A stretch of 58,029 bases of DNA from JBBQNY01 sp038255255 (GTDB taxonomy: Bacteria > Pseudomonadota > Gammaproteobacteria > Xanthomonadales > Ahniellaceae): NCBI GenBank assembly GCA_038255255.1, contig JBBSLL010000015.1, forward strand, positions 1 through 58,029, in the 5' to 3' direction. Position 1 is the first letter of the stretch; every line of letters begins with the position of its first letter. Both the position numbers and the translations under genes were made by a program. The notes under the pieces were generated by a model. The model had not been told where the DNA came from. It made no database searches and saw nothing but the letters and a program-made list of their open reading frames with translations. Positions 1-7,241 of the stretch are shown here, piece by piece.

Positions 1-82
1 ACACGTCCCTGATTGGCACCTCACGGGCCTCGGCCTCGCGCAGGATCCGGATGATCTGTTCCTCGCTGTGACGCTTCTTCAT
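1..82 (-). CDS. IS3-family transposase OrfA, N-terminal part (runs off the left edge)
   Basis: Reading leftwards from an ATG at 82-80, the first 27 codons begin MKKRHSEEQIIRILREAEA, the typical start of the helix-turn-helix OrfA protein of IS3-family elements, which binds the ends of the element. A purine-rich ribosome site (GGCGAGGAG on the minus strand) sits just upstream. The rest of the gene and OrfB lie outside the window. The element sits inside a HicA-like cassette and is read in the same direction. The family call rests on the N-terminal sequence alone. Confidence 0.8.
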   Translation of the reverse strand, partial: MKKRHSEEQIIRILREAEAREVPIRDV

Positions 83-151
83 GTAGTTCTCCTCGCCTTG
101 AAGGGTAAGAGAACTCACAATCCGTTTGGCTACACGATTCGTCTCAGGTCA
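1..151 (-). mobile_element. Right-hand portion of an IS3-family insertion sequence, truncated by the window edge
   Basis: The element's end is placed at about 151 because minus-strand sequence from there inward begins TGACCTGAG, in keeping with the TGA-starting terminal repeats of many IS3-family elements. Immediately outside that point a HicA reading frame stops matching its family. The other end and any target-site duplication are not in the window, so the exact boundary is an inference. Confidence 0.65.
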
Positions 152-220
152 ACTGCCCTTCTGCCGTACGAGACGCCAGCCATCGGCTTGCAGGATCTCG
201 AGCACCTCGACGATCTTCAT
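149..220 (-). pseudogene. HicA-like toxin, 5' fragment cut by the insertion sequence
   Basis: A minus-strand frame from an ATG at 220-218 gives MKIVEVLEILQADGWRLVRQ and then KGS. This matches the N-terminal half of the small HicA/YcfA mRNA interferases, which cleave RNA and whose active histidine normally follows directly after the K-G-S. Here the stop TGA at 151-149 is supplied by the first bases of the IS3 element. Only 23 residues remain of about 60, the catalytic histidine is lost, and the toxin must be inactive. No HicB antitoxin is visible on this side. Its position just downstream of an attC core marks it as an integron cassette gene. Confidence 0.7.
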
Positions 221-250
221 GCCACCAGCATCCCACAAGATTTCTAAGCG

Positions 251-310
251 GCATAACGACTGAATTAAGCCGCGCCGCGAAGCGGCATCGGATTGGACAA
301 ATTGTTAGAC
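251..310 (-). other. attC recombination site (59-base-element type)
   Basis: On the minus strand the site begins with the core GTCTAAC (310-304) and ends with GTTATGC (257-251), 60 bases apart. Between them is an imperfect inverted repeat around GCCGCTTCGCGGCGCGGC. Layout and sequence closely resemble, from memory, the attC of the aadA cassette of class 1 integrons. The stop codon of the TfoX cassette gene lies inside the first core, as is usual for cassettes. The final core departs from the GTTRRRY consensus at one base. Confidence 0.8.
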
Positions 311-667
311 CGCGGCCCCAGTGGGTTGCCCGCCGGATCTTTTCTTTGGAGCCTTAGCGGGCTTTCGTGCGGGCATGAGCGCGGCGGTTTCGGTGATAAG
401 ACGGCGAAGCGTATCAGTGTCGTCTAGCAGCTCGTCAGCCACGGGATAATCTTTTCCTCCTGGATACGGCGGGCGCAGCGGCAGACCTGGAGCGAGCGCA
501 GCCGCCGCGGCCGATGGCTTGATAAAGAGACTGTTGTCGCACGCGAGAGCGACCACTTTGCCGTCTAGGTAGAGCGCGTATTCACCGAACATCTTCTTGA
601 ACGTGATGCGGCTACCTAAGCCGACCTGTTCCGCGACGAACTCTACGAAGTCTTGGCCAGTAGCCAT
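305..667 (-). CDS. TfoX N-terminal-domain protein (integron cassette gene)
   Basis: The 120-residue product is a single TfoX/Sxy N-terminal domain: an opening helix, the family motif KKMFGEYALYLDGKVVAL at about residues 24-41, then a segment rich in proline and glycine. The tail is basic, with several lysines, and probably disordered. Full-length TfoX proteins regulate natural competence in Haemophilus and Vibrio. Stand-alone N-domains are common in accessory DNA and their role is unknown. The ATG at 667-665 lies 16 bases inside the attC at 683-772, and the stop TAA is within the core of the attC at 251-310, so gene and site form a compact cassette read leftwards. Confidence 0.85.
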   Translation of the reverse strand: MATGQDFVEFVAEQVGLGSRITFKKMFGEYALYLDGKVVALACDNSLFIKPSAAAAALAPGLPLRPPYPGGKDYPVADELLDDTDTLRRLITETAALMPARKPAKAPKKRSGGQPTGAAV

Positions 668-682
668 GTACCTGCTCCCGCG

Positions 683-772
683 GTCTAACGCCGAGCTAAG
701 CCGCCGCCGCGCGAGCAGCGACAGGAAACAAATGAGGAGAGTTCGGCGGTCGGCTTGAACACATAGTTAGCC
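683..772 (-). other. attC recombination site (about 90 bases)
   Basis: Plus-strand sequence runs from GTCTAAC (683-689) through GAGCTAAGCCGCC to GGCGGTCGGCTTGAAC and the core GTTAGCC (766-772). The arms AAGCCGCC and GGCGGTCGGCTT can pair, with a central variable stretch of about 35 bases. The stop codon TAA of the DUF7832 cassette frame lies in the outer core. The site separates the DUF7832 and TfoX cassettes. Confidence 0.75.
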
Positions 773-1206
773 CGCATTTGCGCGCCACTCCATCAGTCGT
801 TGATCAAGGACAAGCTTTAATCTGTCGAAATTCTCCCATGTGTCGGCGGCGTAGTAGAGACCACTGGAGCTTTCGGGTAATTGATCGCCAAGTGTGCGCT
901 CGTAGTCCGTAGTGTTTGCCCCTTCTCGAAATCAAAGTAGGTGCGCGTGAAAGCATTACCTTCATCGTTCAGGTCTTCATCCGTGAACTTCCCATCGCAG
1001 GCTTCGAGGAAGAACGAGCCGGGAGTAAGGATGCGGCTTTCAAGCTTGGGAATGTCCCCCGGGAAGTCTTCGACGTGAATTTCTCCCGCCAAGCCGGAAA
1101 GCAGCGCCCAGGCCACGTACATGCCGGTGTGAGTCGCGCCGGCTTCGGGCTGTAAGTCGGCGGGGAACTCGCCGCCGTGGTGCCACGAAGCATCGTCGTA
1201 TTTCAT
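767..1206 (-). pseudogene. DUF7832-type cassette protein, frameshifted
   Basis: From an ATG at 1206-1204 the minus strand gives MKYDDASWHHGGEFPADLQP, then a conserved stretch with DEDLNDEGNAF and YFDFEKGQ. This matches the small DUF7832 family of unknown function. Just after YFDFEKGQ, near 912-917, the frame shifts. In the next frame the expected C-terminus continues as TTDYERTLGDQLPE, then YYAADTWENFDRLKLVLDQR and LMEWRANAG, stopping at 769-767 inside the attC core. The whole span is 440 bases, two over a multiple of three, so one missing base explains it. Unless it is a sequencing error, the open product ends at 817 with an unrelated tail. Confidence 0.75.
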
Positions 1207-1209
1207 GCG

Positions 1210-1216
1210 GGCTAAC
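1210..1216 (-). other. Recombination core (GTTAGCC) before the DUF7832 cassette
   Basis: Minus-strand GTTAGCC lies immediately upstream of the DUF7832 start codon, the same spacing as the GTTAGCCCGC core at 772-763 on the other side. It marks the attachment end of the first cassette. No second core or matching arm was found further right, so this is either the attI-like end of the array or a degenerate attC. The 1217-1490 stretch beyond it holds only a weak hairpin (ACCCC/GGGGT arms at about 1226-1241) and no gene I can support. Confidence 0.55.
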
Positions 1217-1490
1217 TTGATGTAGACCCCGGAGACGGGGTGTTGCGCGGAGTATGCCAACGTGAGGCAGCCGGCGCCAAGTGGAAAACTCTCGACGCGA
1301 CAGTCAGTTGGCGCGAACGCACGCACCGCCGATGTCAGCGGGCGCGAGGTTATTCCCCGTATTCGGGACGTACTTGGATTACGCCTCGGATGTGCGGGCG
1401 TAACCCGCTCTCCATGGTCGTGGCGAAACCGCGACTGAGCCAGAGATGCGCCCGCGGAAGGAAGGAGGCTCGGCGACGAGCTCGGGTGCC

Positions 1491-2519
1491 TCAGCGCTTG
1501 ACGAAGCGGTAGTGCCCGACGATCCATTCGTTGCCGTCGGCATAGCCGAACAGTTCGGCGCAGGCCATCCAGAACATGCGCCACCGCTGGTTCCATATCG
1601 GCGCGGCGTCGCCGTACGCCCCGCGCAGCACTTCGAGCACTTCGTCGCGCGCGGCGTCCTGGCGTTCGAGCCAGAGTTCGGCGCTGCGCTGGTAGTGCCG
1701 CCCGGACACCTGCCAGTTGTCCTCGATGACGAGTTGCTGCTGGAAGTTGAGCAGCGTCGAGAACGACGGCATCTGTCCACCGGTGAAGAAGTAGCGACCC
1801 ATCCAGTTGTCTTCGCCTTCGACCTCGAACGGGTACTGCACGTTGCGATGGCAGAAGATGTGCACGAACAGCTTGGCACCGGGCTTCAGCCAGACCGCGA
1901 CGCGTGCGAGCAGCGTTTCGTAATTGCGCATGTGCTCGAACATCTCGATCGAGACGCAGCGGTCGAACGCCGCTGCCGGCAGTTCCAGGCGATTGATGTC
2001 CTCGGTGATCACGTGCACGTTGGTCAGGCCGCGCGCGCTGCAGCGCGCTTCGATGAACTCGCGTTGCGGTCGCGAATTCGACACCGCGGTGATCTTCGAC
2101 TGCGGGAACCGTTCCGCCATCCACAACGTGAGCGAGCCCCAGCCGCAGCCGAGTTCGAGGATTGCCTGGCCGTCGGCCAGCTCGGCACGTTCGCCGTACA
2201 GCGCGAGCATGGCCTCTTCGCCTTCGGCCAGCGTCTCGTCACCGCGCGGGAACAGGCAGGAGGAATACTTGAGGCGCGGCCCAAGGCACAGCTCGAAGAA
2301 GCGCGGGGGCAATTCGTAGTGCTGTTCGTTGGCGGCGGCCGTCTCGATGGCGACCGCGCTGGCGCGCAGCGTGCGCAATCCGTCGCGCAGGCGCTGGTGC
2401 GCGCCTTCGACGTCGTGCGCGCGTTCGTCGCGGAGGCGCTGCGCGCAGAGTTTGCGCATGCCATGGCGGATGAGAGCGTCCGGAAGGTGGCCGCGCTCGG
2501 CAAGTTCGATGAGTGACAT
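1491..2519 (-). CDS. CFA-synthase-family SAM-dependent methyltransferase
   Basis: The 342-residue protein has the fold of cyclopropane-fatty-acid synthase and plant-type N-methyltransferase relatives. A helical N-terminal cap is followed by a YSS motif, the SAM-binding loop ILELGCGWGSLTLWMAERF and the acidic motif SIEMFEHM. The likely reaction is methyl transfer from SAM to an acyl chain or another lipid-linked acceptor. The position equivalent to the bicarbonate-site Cys139 of E. coli Cfa is serine (KYSSCLF), so true cyclopropane formation is doubtful. It is the last gene of the seven-gene lipid operon, six bases after the DUF1295 gene. The start ATG is at 2519-2517. Confidence 0.8.
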   Translation of the reverse strand: MSLIELAERGHLPDALIRHGMRKLCAQRLRDERAHDVEGAHQRLRDGLRTLRASAVAIETAAANEQHYELPPRFFELCLGPRLKYSSCLFPRGDETLAEGEEAMLALYGERAELADGQAILELGCGWGSLTLWMAERFPQSKITAVSNSRPQREFIEARCSARGLTNVHVITEDINRLELPAAAFDRCVSIEMFEHMRNYETLLARVAVWLKPGAKLFVHIFCHRNVQYPFEVEGEDNWMGRYFFTGGQMPSFSTLLNFQQQLVIEDNWQVSGRHYQRSAELWLERQDAARDEVLEVLRGAYGDAAPIWNQRWRMFWMACAELFGYADGNEWIVGHYRFVKR

Positions 2520-2525
2520 GGATTC

Positions 2526-3317
2526 CTAGCGGGGCGACACGGCGTCGCGTTTGGGAGGCAACGGGAGGAACTTCGAGACGCGCGCCTGGTATTCGCGGTA
2601 AGCGTCACCGCGCGAGCGCAACGAGGCCCGTTCGGCGAACGGGACGCCGCTCACGAAGTACACGAGCAGGAACATGAGCACGGGACCGAGCCAGGCCAGC
2701 CACTGGATGGGCGACCCGATCGCGAGCAATGCATACGTGAACCAGTGCAGCCACTCGAAGAAATAATTGGGATGCCGCGAGTACTGCCAGAGCCCGACGT
2801 CGCAGACGCGACCCTTGTTCGCCGGCGCAGCGCGAAAGCGCGCGAGCTGGGCATCCGCCACCGACTCGCCGCCTACCGCAATGATCCAGACGACGATGGC
2901 GGCGATGACCCAGGGCGTGAAGCCTTCGACCGGATTGGCGGCACTCGCAAAGAAGGGCAGGGAACACACCACCACGAGGATGGCCTGGATGGCGTACATG
3001 ACGACGAACGCGCGCTGGTTGCCGTTGGTGCGCTCGCGCATCGAGGCGTAGCGGCTGTCTTCGGGTGCACCGCGGAGCCGGCGGCCCAGATGCACGGCGA
3101 GGCGCAATCCCCAGAGTCCACCGAGCAGCGCGGTCAATGCGCGCGGTATCAGCGCGCCTTCCCCGCTGACGCCGTACCAGATCGCCGCGGCACCCGTCAT
3201 CGATGCCCAGATCACGTCAACCCAGCCCGCATTGAGCGTGCGCGTCTGGCGCAGCCAGGCGAGCGCCATCACCGCGGCAGCGGCGATTGCCACGATGCCG
3301 ATCGCGGAAGAATTCAT
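2526..3317 (-). CDS. DUF1295 integral membrane protein (steroid 5-alpha-reductase-like)
   Basis: The 263-residue product has about six hydrophobic segments and the family signature near the C-terminus: a basic stretch with YSRHPNYFFEWLHWF, then further hydrophobic helices and a final REYQ...FLPLPP. This is the DUF1295 relative of 3-oxo-5-alpha-steroid 4-dehydrogenase and isoprenylcysteine methyltransferase folds. Such proteins sit in the inner membrane and are thought to reduce or methylate lipid-like substrates. The ATG at 3317-3315 overlaps the stop of the DUF2878 gene by four bases (ATGA), which fixes the start. A longer open frame continues upstream but only as a shadow of DUF2878. Confidence 0.85.
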   Translation of the reverse strand: MNSSAIGIVAIAAAAVMALAWLRQTRTLNAGWVDVIWASMTGAAAIWYGVSGEGALIPRALTALLGGLWGLRLAVHLGRRLRGAPEDSRYASMRERTNGNQRAFVVMYAIQAILVVVCSLPFFASAANPVEGFTPWVIAAIVVWIIAVGGESVADAQLARFRAAPANKGRVCDVGLWQYSRHPNYFFEWLHWFTYALLAIGSPIQWLAWLGPVLMFLLVYFVSGVPFAERASLRSRGDAYREYQARVSKFLPLPPKRDAVSPR

Positions 3318-3853
3318 GCGGTCACCGGCGTGGTCAGTGCAGGTTGCGCCAGTCGACGCGCGAGCAGGACCAGCGCGCCGGTTGCCAAACCCCAGGCTAT
3401 CGCAAGCAAGACGAGGGTCATCCGCGCGTCGCCGGTGAACTCGAGCGCACCCCACGCGCGACCGGCGATGTAGTAGCTGAAGGGGCCGGCCACGACGCCG
3501 AGCGCAACTGCAATTCCGAGATGCTTCTGCAGGTAGGCGAGGGAATGGTTGAGTGTCCATGCGAAAGCCAGCCACATGGCGAGAATCCAACCGGGCGCGC
3601 CGAGCAGCGATGCCTCGGCGTCGGCGTAGACGAGCAGGCCGGCGCGGGCGAAGCTTCCGTCGAGCACCAGCCCGATCGCCAGTGCCGCCAACCCGAGTAG
3701 CAGGTCTGCGCGGCGCGTGGCTGGATCGCGCAGCGCATGACCCGCAAGCAATACCAGGGGGATGAGCCCGAGCCACGCCATGTTGCGCGCGGCACCCGCG
3801 ACGAAGCCGAACCAGGCGAGCTGGAACAGCACGGCGTTGATCACCTTATGCAC
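3314..3853 (-). CDS. DUF2878 membrane protein
   Basis: The product (about 179 residues) consists almost entirely of hydrophobic helices: NAVLFQLAWFGFVAGAAR, then a central pair, then a C-terminal helix ending ALVLLARRLA. It contains the DUF2878-type segment WILAMWLAFAWTLNHSL. Its biochemical role is unknown, but it recurs beside DUF1365 and CFA-like genes in proteobacterial unusual-fatty-acid clusters. I place the start at GTG 3853-3851 (protein V-H-K-V-I-N), overlapping the upstream methyltransferase stop by 13 bases. A longer frame to 4051 is only the antisense-frame extension of that gene. Confidence 0.75.
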   Translation of the reverse strand: MHKVINAVLFQLAWFGFVAGAARNMAWLGLIPLVLLAGHALRDPATRRADLLLGLAALAIGLVLDGSFARAGLLVYADAEASLLGAPGWILAMWLAFAWTLNHSLAYLQKHLGIAVALGVVAGPFSYYIAGRAWGALEFTGDARMTLVLLAIAWGLATGALVLLARRLAQPALTTPVTA

Positions 3854-5136
3854 GAAGCGGCTCCAAGGTCGGGCAGGAACTGCGCACGCCGGTTGCCGGG
3901 CTTGGCGAACAGCATCTGCACGTCGCCGATGGAACGTTCGCGAAATCCACCTTCGCAGTAGGCGAGGTAGTAATTCCACAGCCGCACGAAATTCTCCGAA
4001 TAGCCGAGCGCGCGGACTTCCTCTTGCGCGGCATTGAACCGGCGTCGCCACTCGGCAAGGGTCAGCGCGTAGCTCGGACCGATGTCCTCGAGGTGGGTAA
4101 GGCGCAGGTTGCTGGCGCGTGCGAGCGAGGCGAGCATCGCCGAGATGGAGGGAATGAAACAGCCCGGGAACACATGGCGCTTGATGAAATCCACACTCTC
4201 GAGGGCCTGCTGATAGCGATGGTCCTCGATGGTGATGGCCTGCACGAGGGCCAGCCCGTCGTCGGCCAGCAGTCCGGCGATCTTCGCGAAGTACGCGTCG
4301 AGCAACTTCGCGCCGATCGCCTCGACCATCTCGATGGACACGAGTCGGTCATAACGCCCCTCGAGGTCGCGGAAGTCGTGCATCACCACGCTGATGCGAT
4401 CCGACAGCCCGGCTTCGCGCACACGCGCCACCGCCAGGTCGAACTGCTCCTGCGAGATCGTGGTGGTCGTGACGTGTACGTCGTGATGTTTCGCCGCGTG
4501 CAGCGCGAATCCGCCCCAGCCGGTGCCGATCTCGACGACGCGCATGCCCGGTTTCAGGTCCAGCTTCGTGCAGATGCGCTCGAGCTTGCGGCGTGACGCG
4601 ACTTCGAGCGACTCGCCGGGGTCAGCGTAGATCGCGCTCGAGTACATGAGGTTGTCGTCCAGGAACAACCGGAACAGTTTGTTGCCGAGATCGTAATGCT
4701 CGGAGATGTTGCGCCGCGCGCCTACGCGCGTATTGCGACGCAGCGTGTGGTAACCGCGCAGCATCGCGCCGCCGACACGGGCAAGGCCGGTCTCCATCGC
4801 GTCGAGATTGTCGCGGTTGCGCACGAAAACGCGCACCAGCGCCACGAGGTCGTCGCAGGTCCAGAGCCCGTCGCGGAACGCCTCTCCCGCACCCACGCTG
4901 CCGCCGAGCGCGAGGATCCGATAGAACTCGTGGTCGAGCACGCGCACGTTGACGCGCAGTGTATCGTCCGGTTTCGTGGCGGGTATACCGACCCTGGTCG
5001 CGCCGAGCGCGTCATGAAACACGATTTCGCAATCGCGAAGTCGCTCGATCTGCGCGAGCAGCCGCTTGCGGAACCAGAGGTTGCCGCCCACTGCCGGTGC
5101 CTTGGACACTGCGGGATCGATGGCGTTGGCGTTCAT
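3841..5136 (-). CDS. Cyclopropane-fatty-acid-synthase-like methyltransferase
   Basis: This 431-residue protein has the two-part CFAS layout: an N-terminal lipid-binding domain (to about residue 130) and a SAM domain starting NISEHYDLGNKLFRLFLD with the glycine loop VVEIGTGWGGFALHAAKHH. Against remembered E. coli Cfa, the bicarbonate ligand Cys139 is serine (MYSSAIY), the acidic Glu239 is kept (SIEMVEAIG), and His266 appears to be glutamine (VQAITI). This suggests methylation of an unsaturated acyl chain without ring closure, as in UfaM/TmsB-type enzymes, rather than cyclopropanation. The ATG at 5136-5134 overlaps the DUF1365 stop by four bases. Confidence 0.8.
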   Translation of the reverse strand: MNANAIDPAVSKAPAVGGNLWFRKRLLAQIERLRDCEIVFHDALGATRVGIPATKPDDTLRVNVRVLDHEFYRILALGGSVGAGEAFRDGLWTCDDLVALVRVFVRNRDNLDAMETGLARVGGAMLRGYHTLRRNTRVGARRNISEHYDLGNKLFRLFLDDNLMYSSAIYADPGESLEVASRRKLERICTKLDLKPGMRVVEIGTGWGGFALHAAKHHDVHVTTTTISQEQFDLAVARVREAGLSDRISVVMHDFRDLEGRYDRLVSIEMVEAIGAKLLDAYFAKIAGLLADDGLALVQAITIEDHRYQQALESVDFIKRHVFPGCFIPSISAMLASLARASNLRLTHLEDIGPSYALTLAEWRRRFNAAQEEVRALGYSENFVRLWNYYLAYCEGGFRERSIGDVQMLFAKPGNRRAQFLPDLGAASCIR

Positions 5137-5987
5137 GCGTCGGGTGCCTGTTCGGGTTTCGGAAAGTAGTGCGCGCCCTTGAGCTTCAGCTTGAGCGCCT
5201 GCCAATAGATCGCCGCCGTGACCTTCGCCGTCATGAAGGGAATGTTGAGCAATGCCCGCGCCAGCGATCCACCATTCAAGGGTTCACGCGCCAGCACCAG
5301 GGTGGCGTCGAAGTCGAGTGCATCGCCGTCGAACACTTCCATGTTGACGCGCAGCGCCTCTCCCGGCGCGTGCATGCGCCACCGGTAGCGCCTTGCGACG
5401 GGCAGGAATGGCGATACGTGGAAAGCCTTGTTGAAGTCCCATTCGAAAATCGTGCCGCGACGTTGCGCCCTCCGCGTGTCGAGCGCGTAGGCGTGGCGTT
5501 CGCCCCAGGGAGTGTTGGTGATTTCCGCGAGGATGGCCTCGAGCGTAGAGCCGTCCTCTGCGAAGCAGTAGTAGAGGCTCACGGGATTGGCGACGTGGCC
5601 GAACATGCGCAGGTGCGTCAACAGTCGCACCGGGCCGGTGAAGGGTCGTCCGCAGGCCGCCGCGACGGCGTTCCGGACTTCATCGATGAGGGGCTTCGAC
5701 GCGTCCCCGAAAAAATCGCTGCGCCGGAACTCGGCGATGTTGCGCCGGTCGACCGCCCAGAACCAGCGACCCTTGAATGCGTCATCGATGTCGGCGAGGT
5801 CGAGGTAGACGTGGAATACGCTGTACGTGAACGCGTGGGGAAACGGCCGATGGCGGCGGTGACGGATGGTGCCGCGAAACACTGCGCTGGTATCGGCGTG
5901 AGCGTCACTCGCCCGCACCGCTGACGGCATTGCGTCCGGCAACGAAGCGCCAGTCTCCACAGGCAGCGCGATCCGGCTCATGCCCAT
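5133..5987 (-). CDS. DUF1365 family protein
   Basis: The 284-residue protein carries the family features GTIRHRRHRPFPHAFTYSVF near the start, RLLTHLRMFGHVANPVSLYY in the middle and the C-terminal LLNIPFMTAKVTAAIYWQAL. DUF1365 genes nearly always lie between an FAD amine-oxidase-type gene and a CFA-synthase-type gene, as here, and are linked to synthesis of methylated or furan fatty acids. The exact reaction is not known to me. The chosen start overlaps the FAD gene stop by ten bases; an ATG two codons later (5981) is equally possible. Confidence 0.85.
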   Translation of the reverse strand: MGMSRIALPVETGASLPDAMPSAVRASDAHADTSAVFRGTIRHRRHRPFPHAFTYSVFHVYLDLADIDDAFKGRWFWAVDRRNIAEFRRSDFFGDASKPLIDEVRNAVAAACGRPFTGPVRLLTHLRMFGHVANPVSLYYCFAEDGSTLEAILAEITNTPWGERHAYALDTRRAQRRGTIFEWDFNKAFHVSPFLPVARRYRWRMHAPGEALRVNMEVFDGDALDFDATLVLAREPLNGGSLARALLNIPFMTAKVTAAIYWQALKLKLKGAHYFPKPEQAPDA

Positions 5988-7222
5988 TCGACACCGAGGC
6001 CGCGCGCGACGTCCACCGCGCTGCGCATCCCGTCCTCGTGGAAACCCCAGGCCCAGTACGCACCCGCGAACGACGTGCGGTTGACGTTCTGGATCTCGGC
6101 CTTGCGCGCCTGCGCCGCAACACTTGCGTGGGTGAACAGGGGATGCGAGTAATTGCGCCGCGCCAGGACCTTGGCTGGATCCACTGCGGCGGTGCGATTG
6201 AGCGTGACGCAGAACGTCTCGGGCGCGGCCAGTGCCTGCAGGATGTTCATGCAGTAGCTGACGCTGGCGGGCGCCAGGGGATTACTTGGGATATGCGCGT
6301 TCCATGCGGCCCACAGCTTGCGGTTGCGTGGCAGCACGCTCGTGTCGGTATGCAGCAGCGTTTCGTTGCGCTGGAATTCAAATGCCCCCAGCACTTCCCG
6401 CTCCGCCGCCGAAGCGTCGCCCAACAACGCCAGGGACTGGTCGGCATGGCAGGCGAGCACCACGTGGTCGAAAGCGTGCTCTCCGGAGGCCGACGCGATG
6501 CGCACACCGTCGGTCTCGCGGCGCACGGAGCGCACGGCGTCGCCGATGCGCGCATCCACGCGCCACGCGCGCTGGATCGCATCGATGTAGCGCGACGAAC
6601 CGCCCGCGACCGCGAGCCACTCCGGCCGGCCGGTGATCTGCAGCATCGAATGATTGGCCATGAACTGCGCAAGGTACCGCGCCGGAAACTCCGGGACGCG
6701 TGCCGTCGGCGTCGACCACAGCGCCGAGGCCATCGGGACCAGATGCTGCTCGCGGAACACGTCGGAGTATCCGCCCGCATCCAGGAACTCGCCAAGCGTG
6801 GGACCGGCGTCGGCGCGCTCGAGCAGCCGCGGGGCCTCGCGGTAGAACCGCGCAATGTCCGCGAGCATGCGCCAGAACCAGGGAGCGACGAGGTTGCGCG
6901 GCTGGAACAGCAGGCCTGCAAGGCTGCCGGCGTTGTACTCGCGGCCGCGTGCCTCGTCCTGCGCGGAAAAGGTCATCACCGTGGGCTGGGTCGCGACGCC
7001 CAGCTGGTCGAACATGCGGAACAGCAGCGGATAGTGCGACCGGTTGCAGACGATGAATCCTGAATCGACGCGCCACTCGCCGCTTGGCGTGCGCACCACG
7101 TGCGTGTCGGTGTGCCCGCCGAGGCGATCGTCCGCTTCGAACAGCGTTACCTCGTGCTGGTCGCCCAGCAGCCACGCGGTGGCGAGGCCCGCGATACCGG
7201 AGCCGACGACGGCGATGCGCAT
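5978..7222 (-). CDS. FAD-dependent oxidoreductase (amine-oxidase/desaturase type)
   Basis: The 414-residue product opens with MRIAVVGSGIAGLATAWLLG, a textbook dinucleotide-binding motif, followed by E-A-D-D-R-L-G-G-H-T, the second FAD contact of the flavin amine-oxidase superfamily. A C-terminal motif FAGAYWAWGFHEDGMRSAV closes the FAD site. In DUF1365/CFA clusters this protein is believed to act on membrane acyl chains, for example as a methyl-acyl desaturase. That role is inferred here from position. The start at 7222 (MRIAVVG) is preferred over an upstream frame lacking any family sequence. The gap to the desaturase gene is 19 bases. Confidence 0.85.
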   Translation of the reverse strand: MRIAVVGSGIAGLATAWLLGDQHEVTLFEADDRLGGHTDTHVVRTPSGEWRVDSGFIVCNRSHYPLLFRMFDQLGVATQPTVMTFSAQDEARGREYNAGSLAGLLFQPRNLVAPWFWRMLADIARFYREAPRLLERADAGPTLGEFLDAGGYSDVFREQHLVPMASALWSTPTARVPEFPARYLAQFMANHSMLQITGRPEWLAVAGGSSRYIDAIQRAWRVDARIGDAVRSVRRETDGVRIASASGEHAFDHVVLACHADQSLALLGDASAAEREVLGAFEFQRNETLLHTDTSVLPRNRKLWAAWNAHIPSNPLAPASVSYCMNILQALAAPETFCVTLNRTAAVDPAKVLARRNYSHPLFTHASVAAQARKAEIQNVNRTSFAGAYWAWGFHEDGMRSAVDVARGLGVEWA

Positions 7223-7241
7223 GCGATCGCCCGGCCGCCGG

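Noticed and set aside
1394..1408. GCGGG/CCCGC hairpin as terminator of the lipid operon
   Set aside because: The stem is only five bases, with no T-run on the minus strand.
817..2124. A 435-codon minus-strand frame
   Set aside because: Its N-terminal two-thirds is an off-frame read of the methyltransferase gene; only the last part coincides with the DUF7832 cassette.
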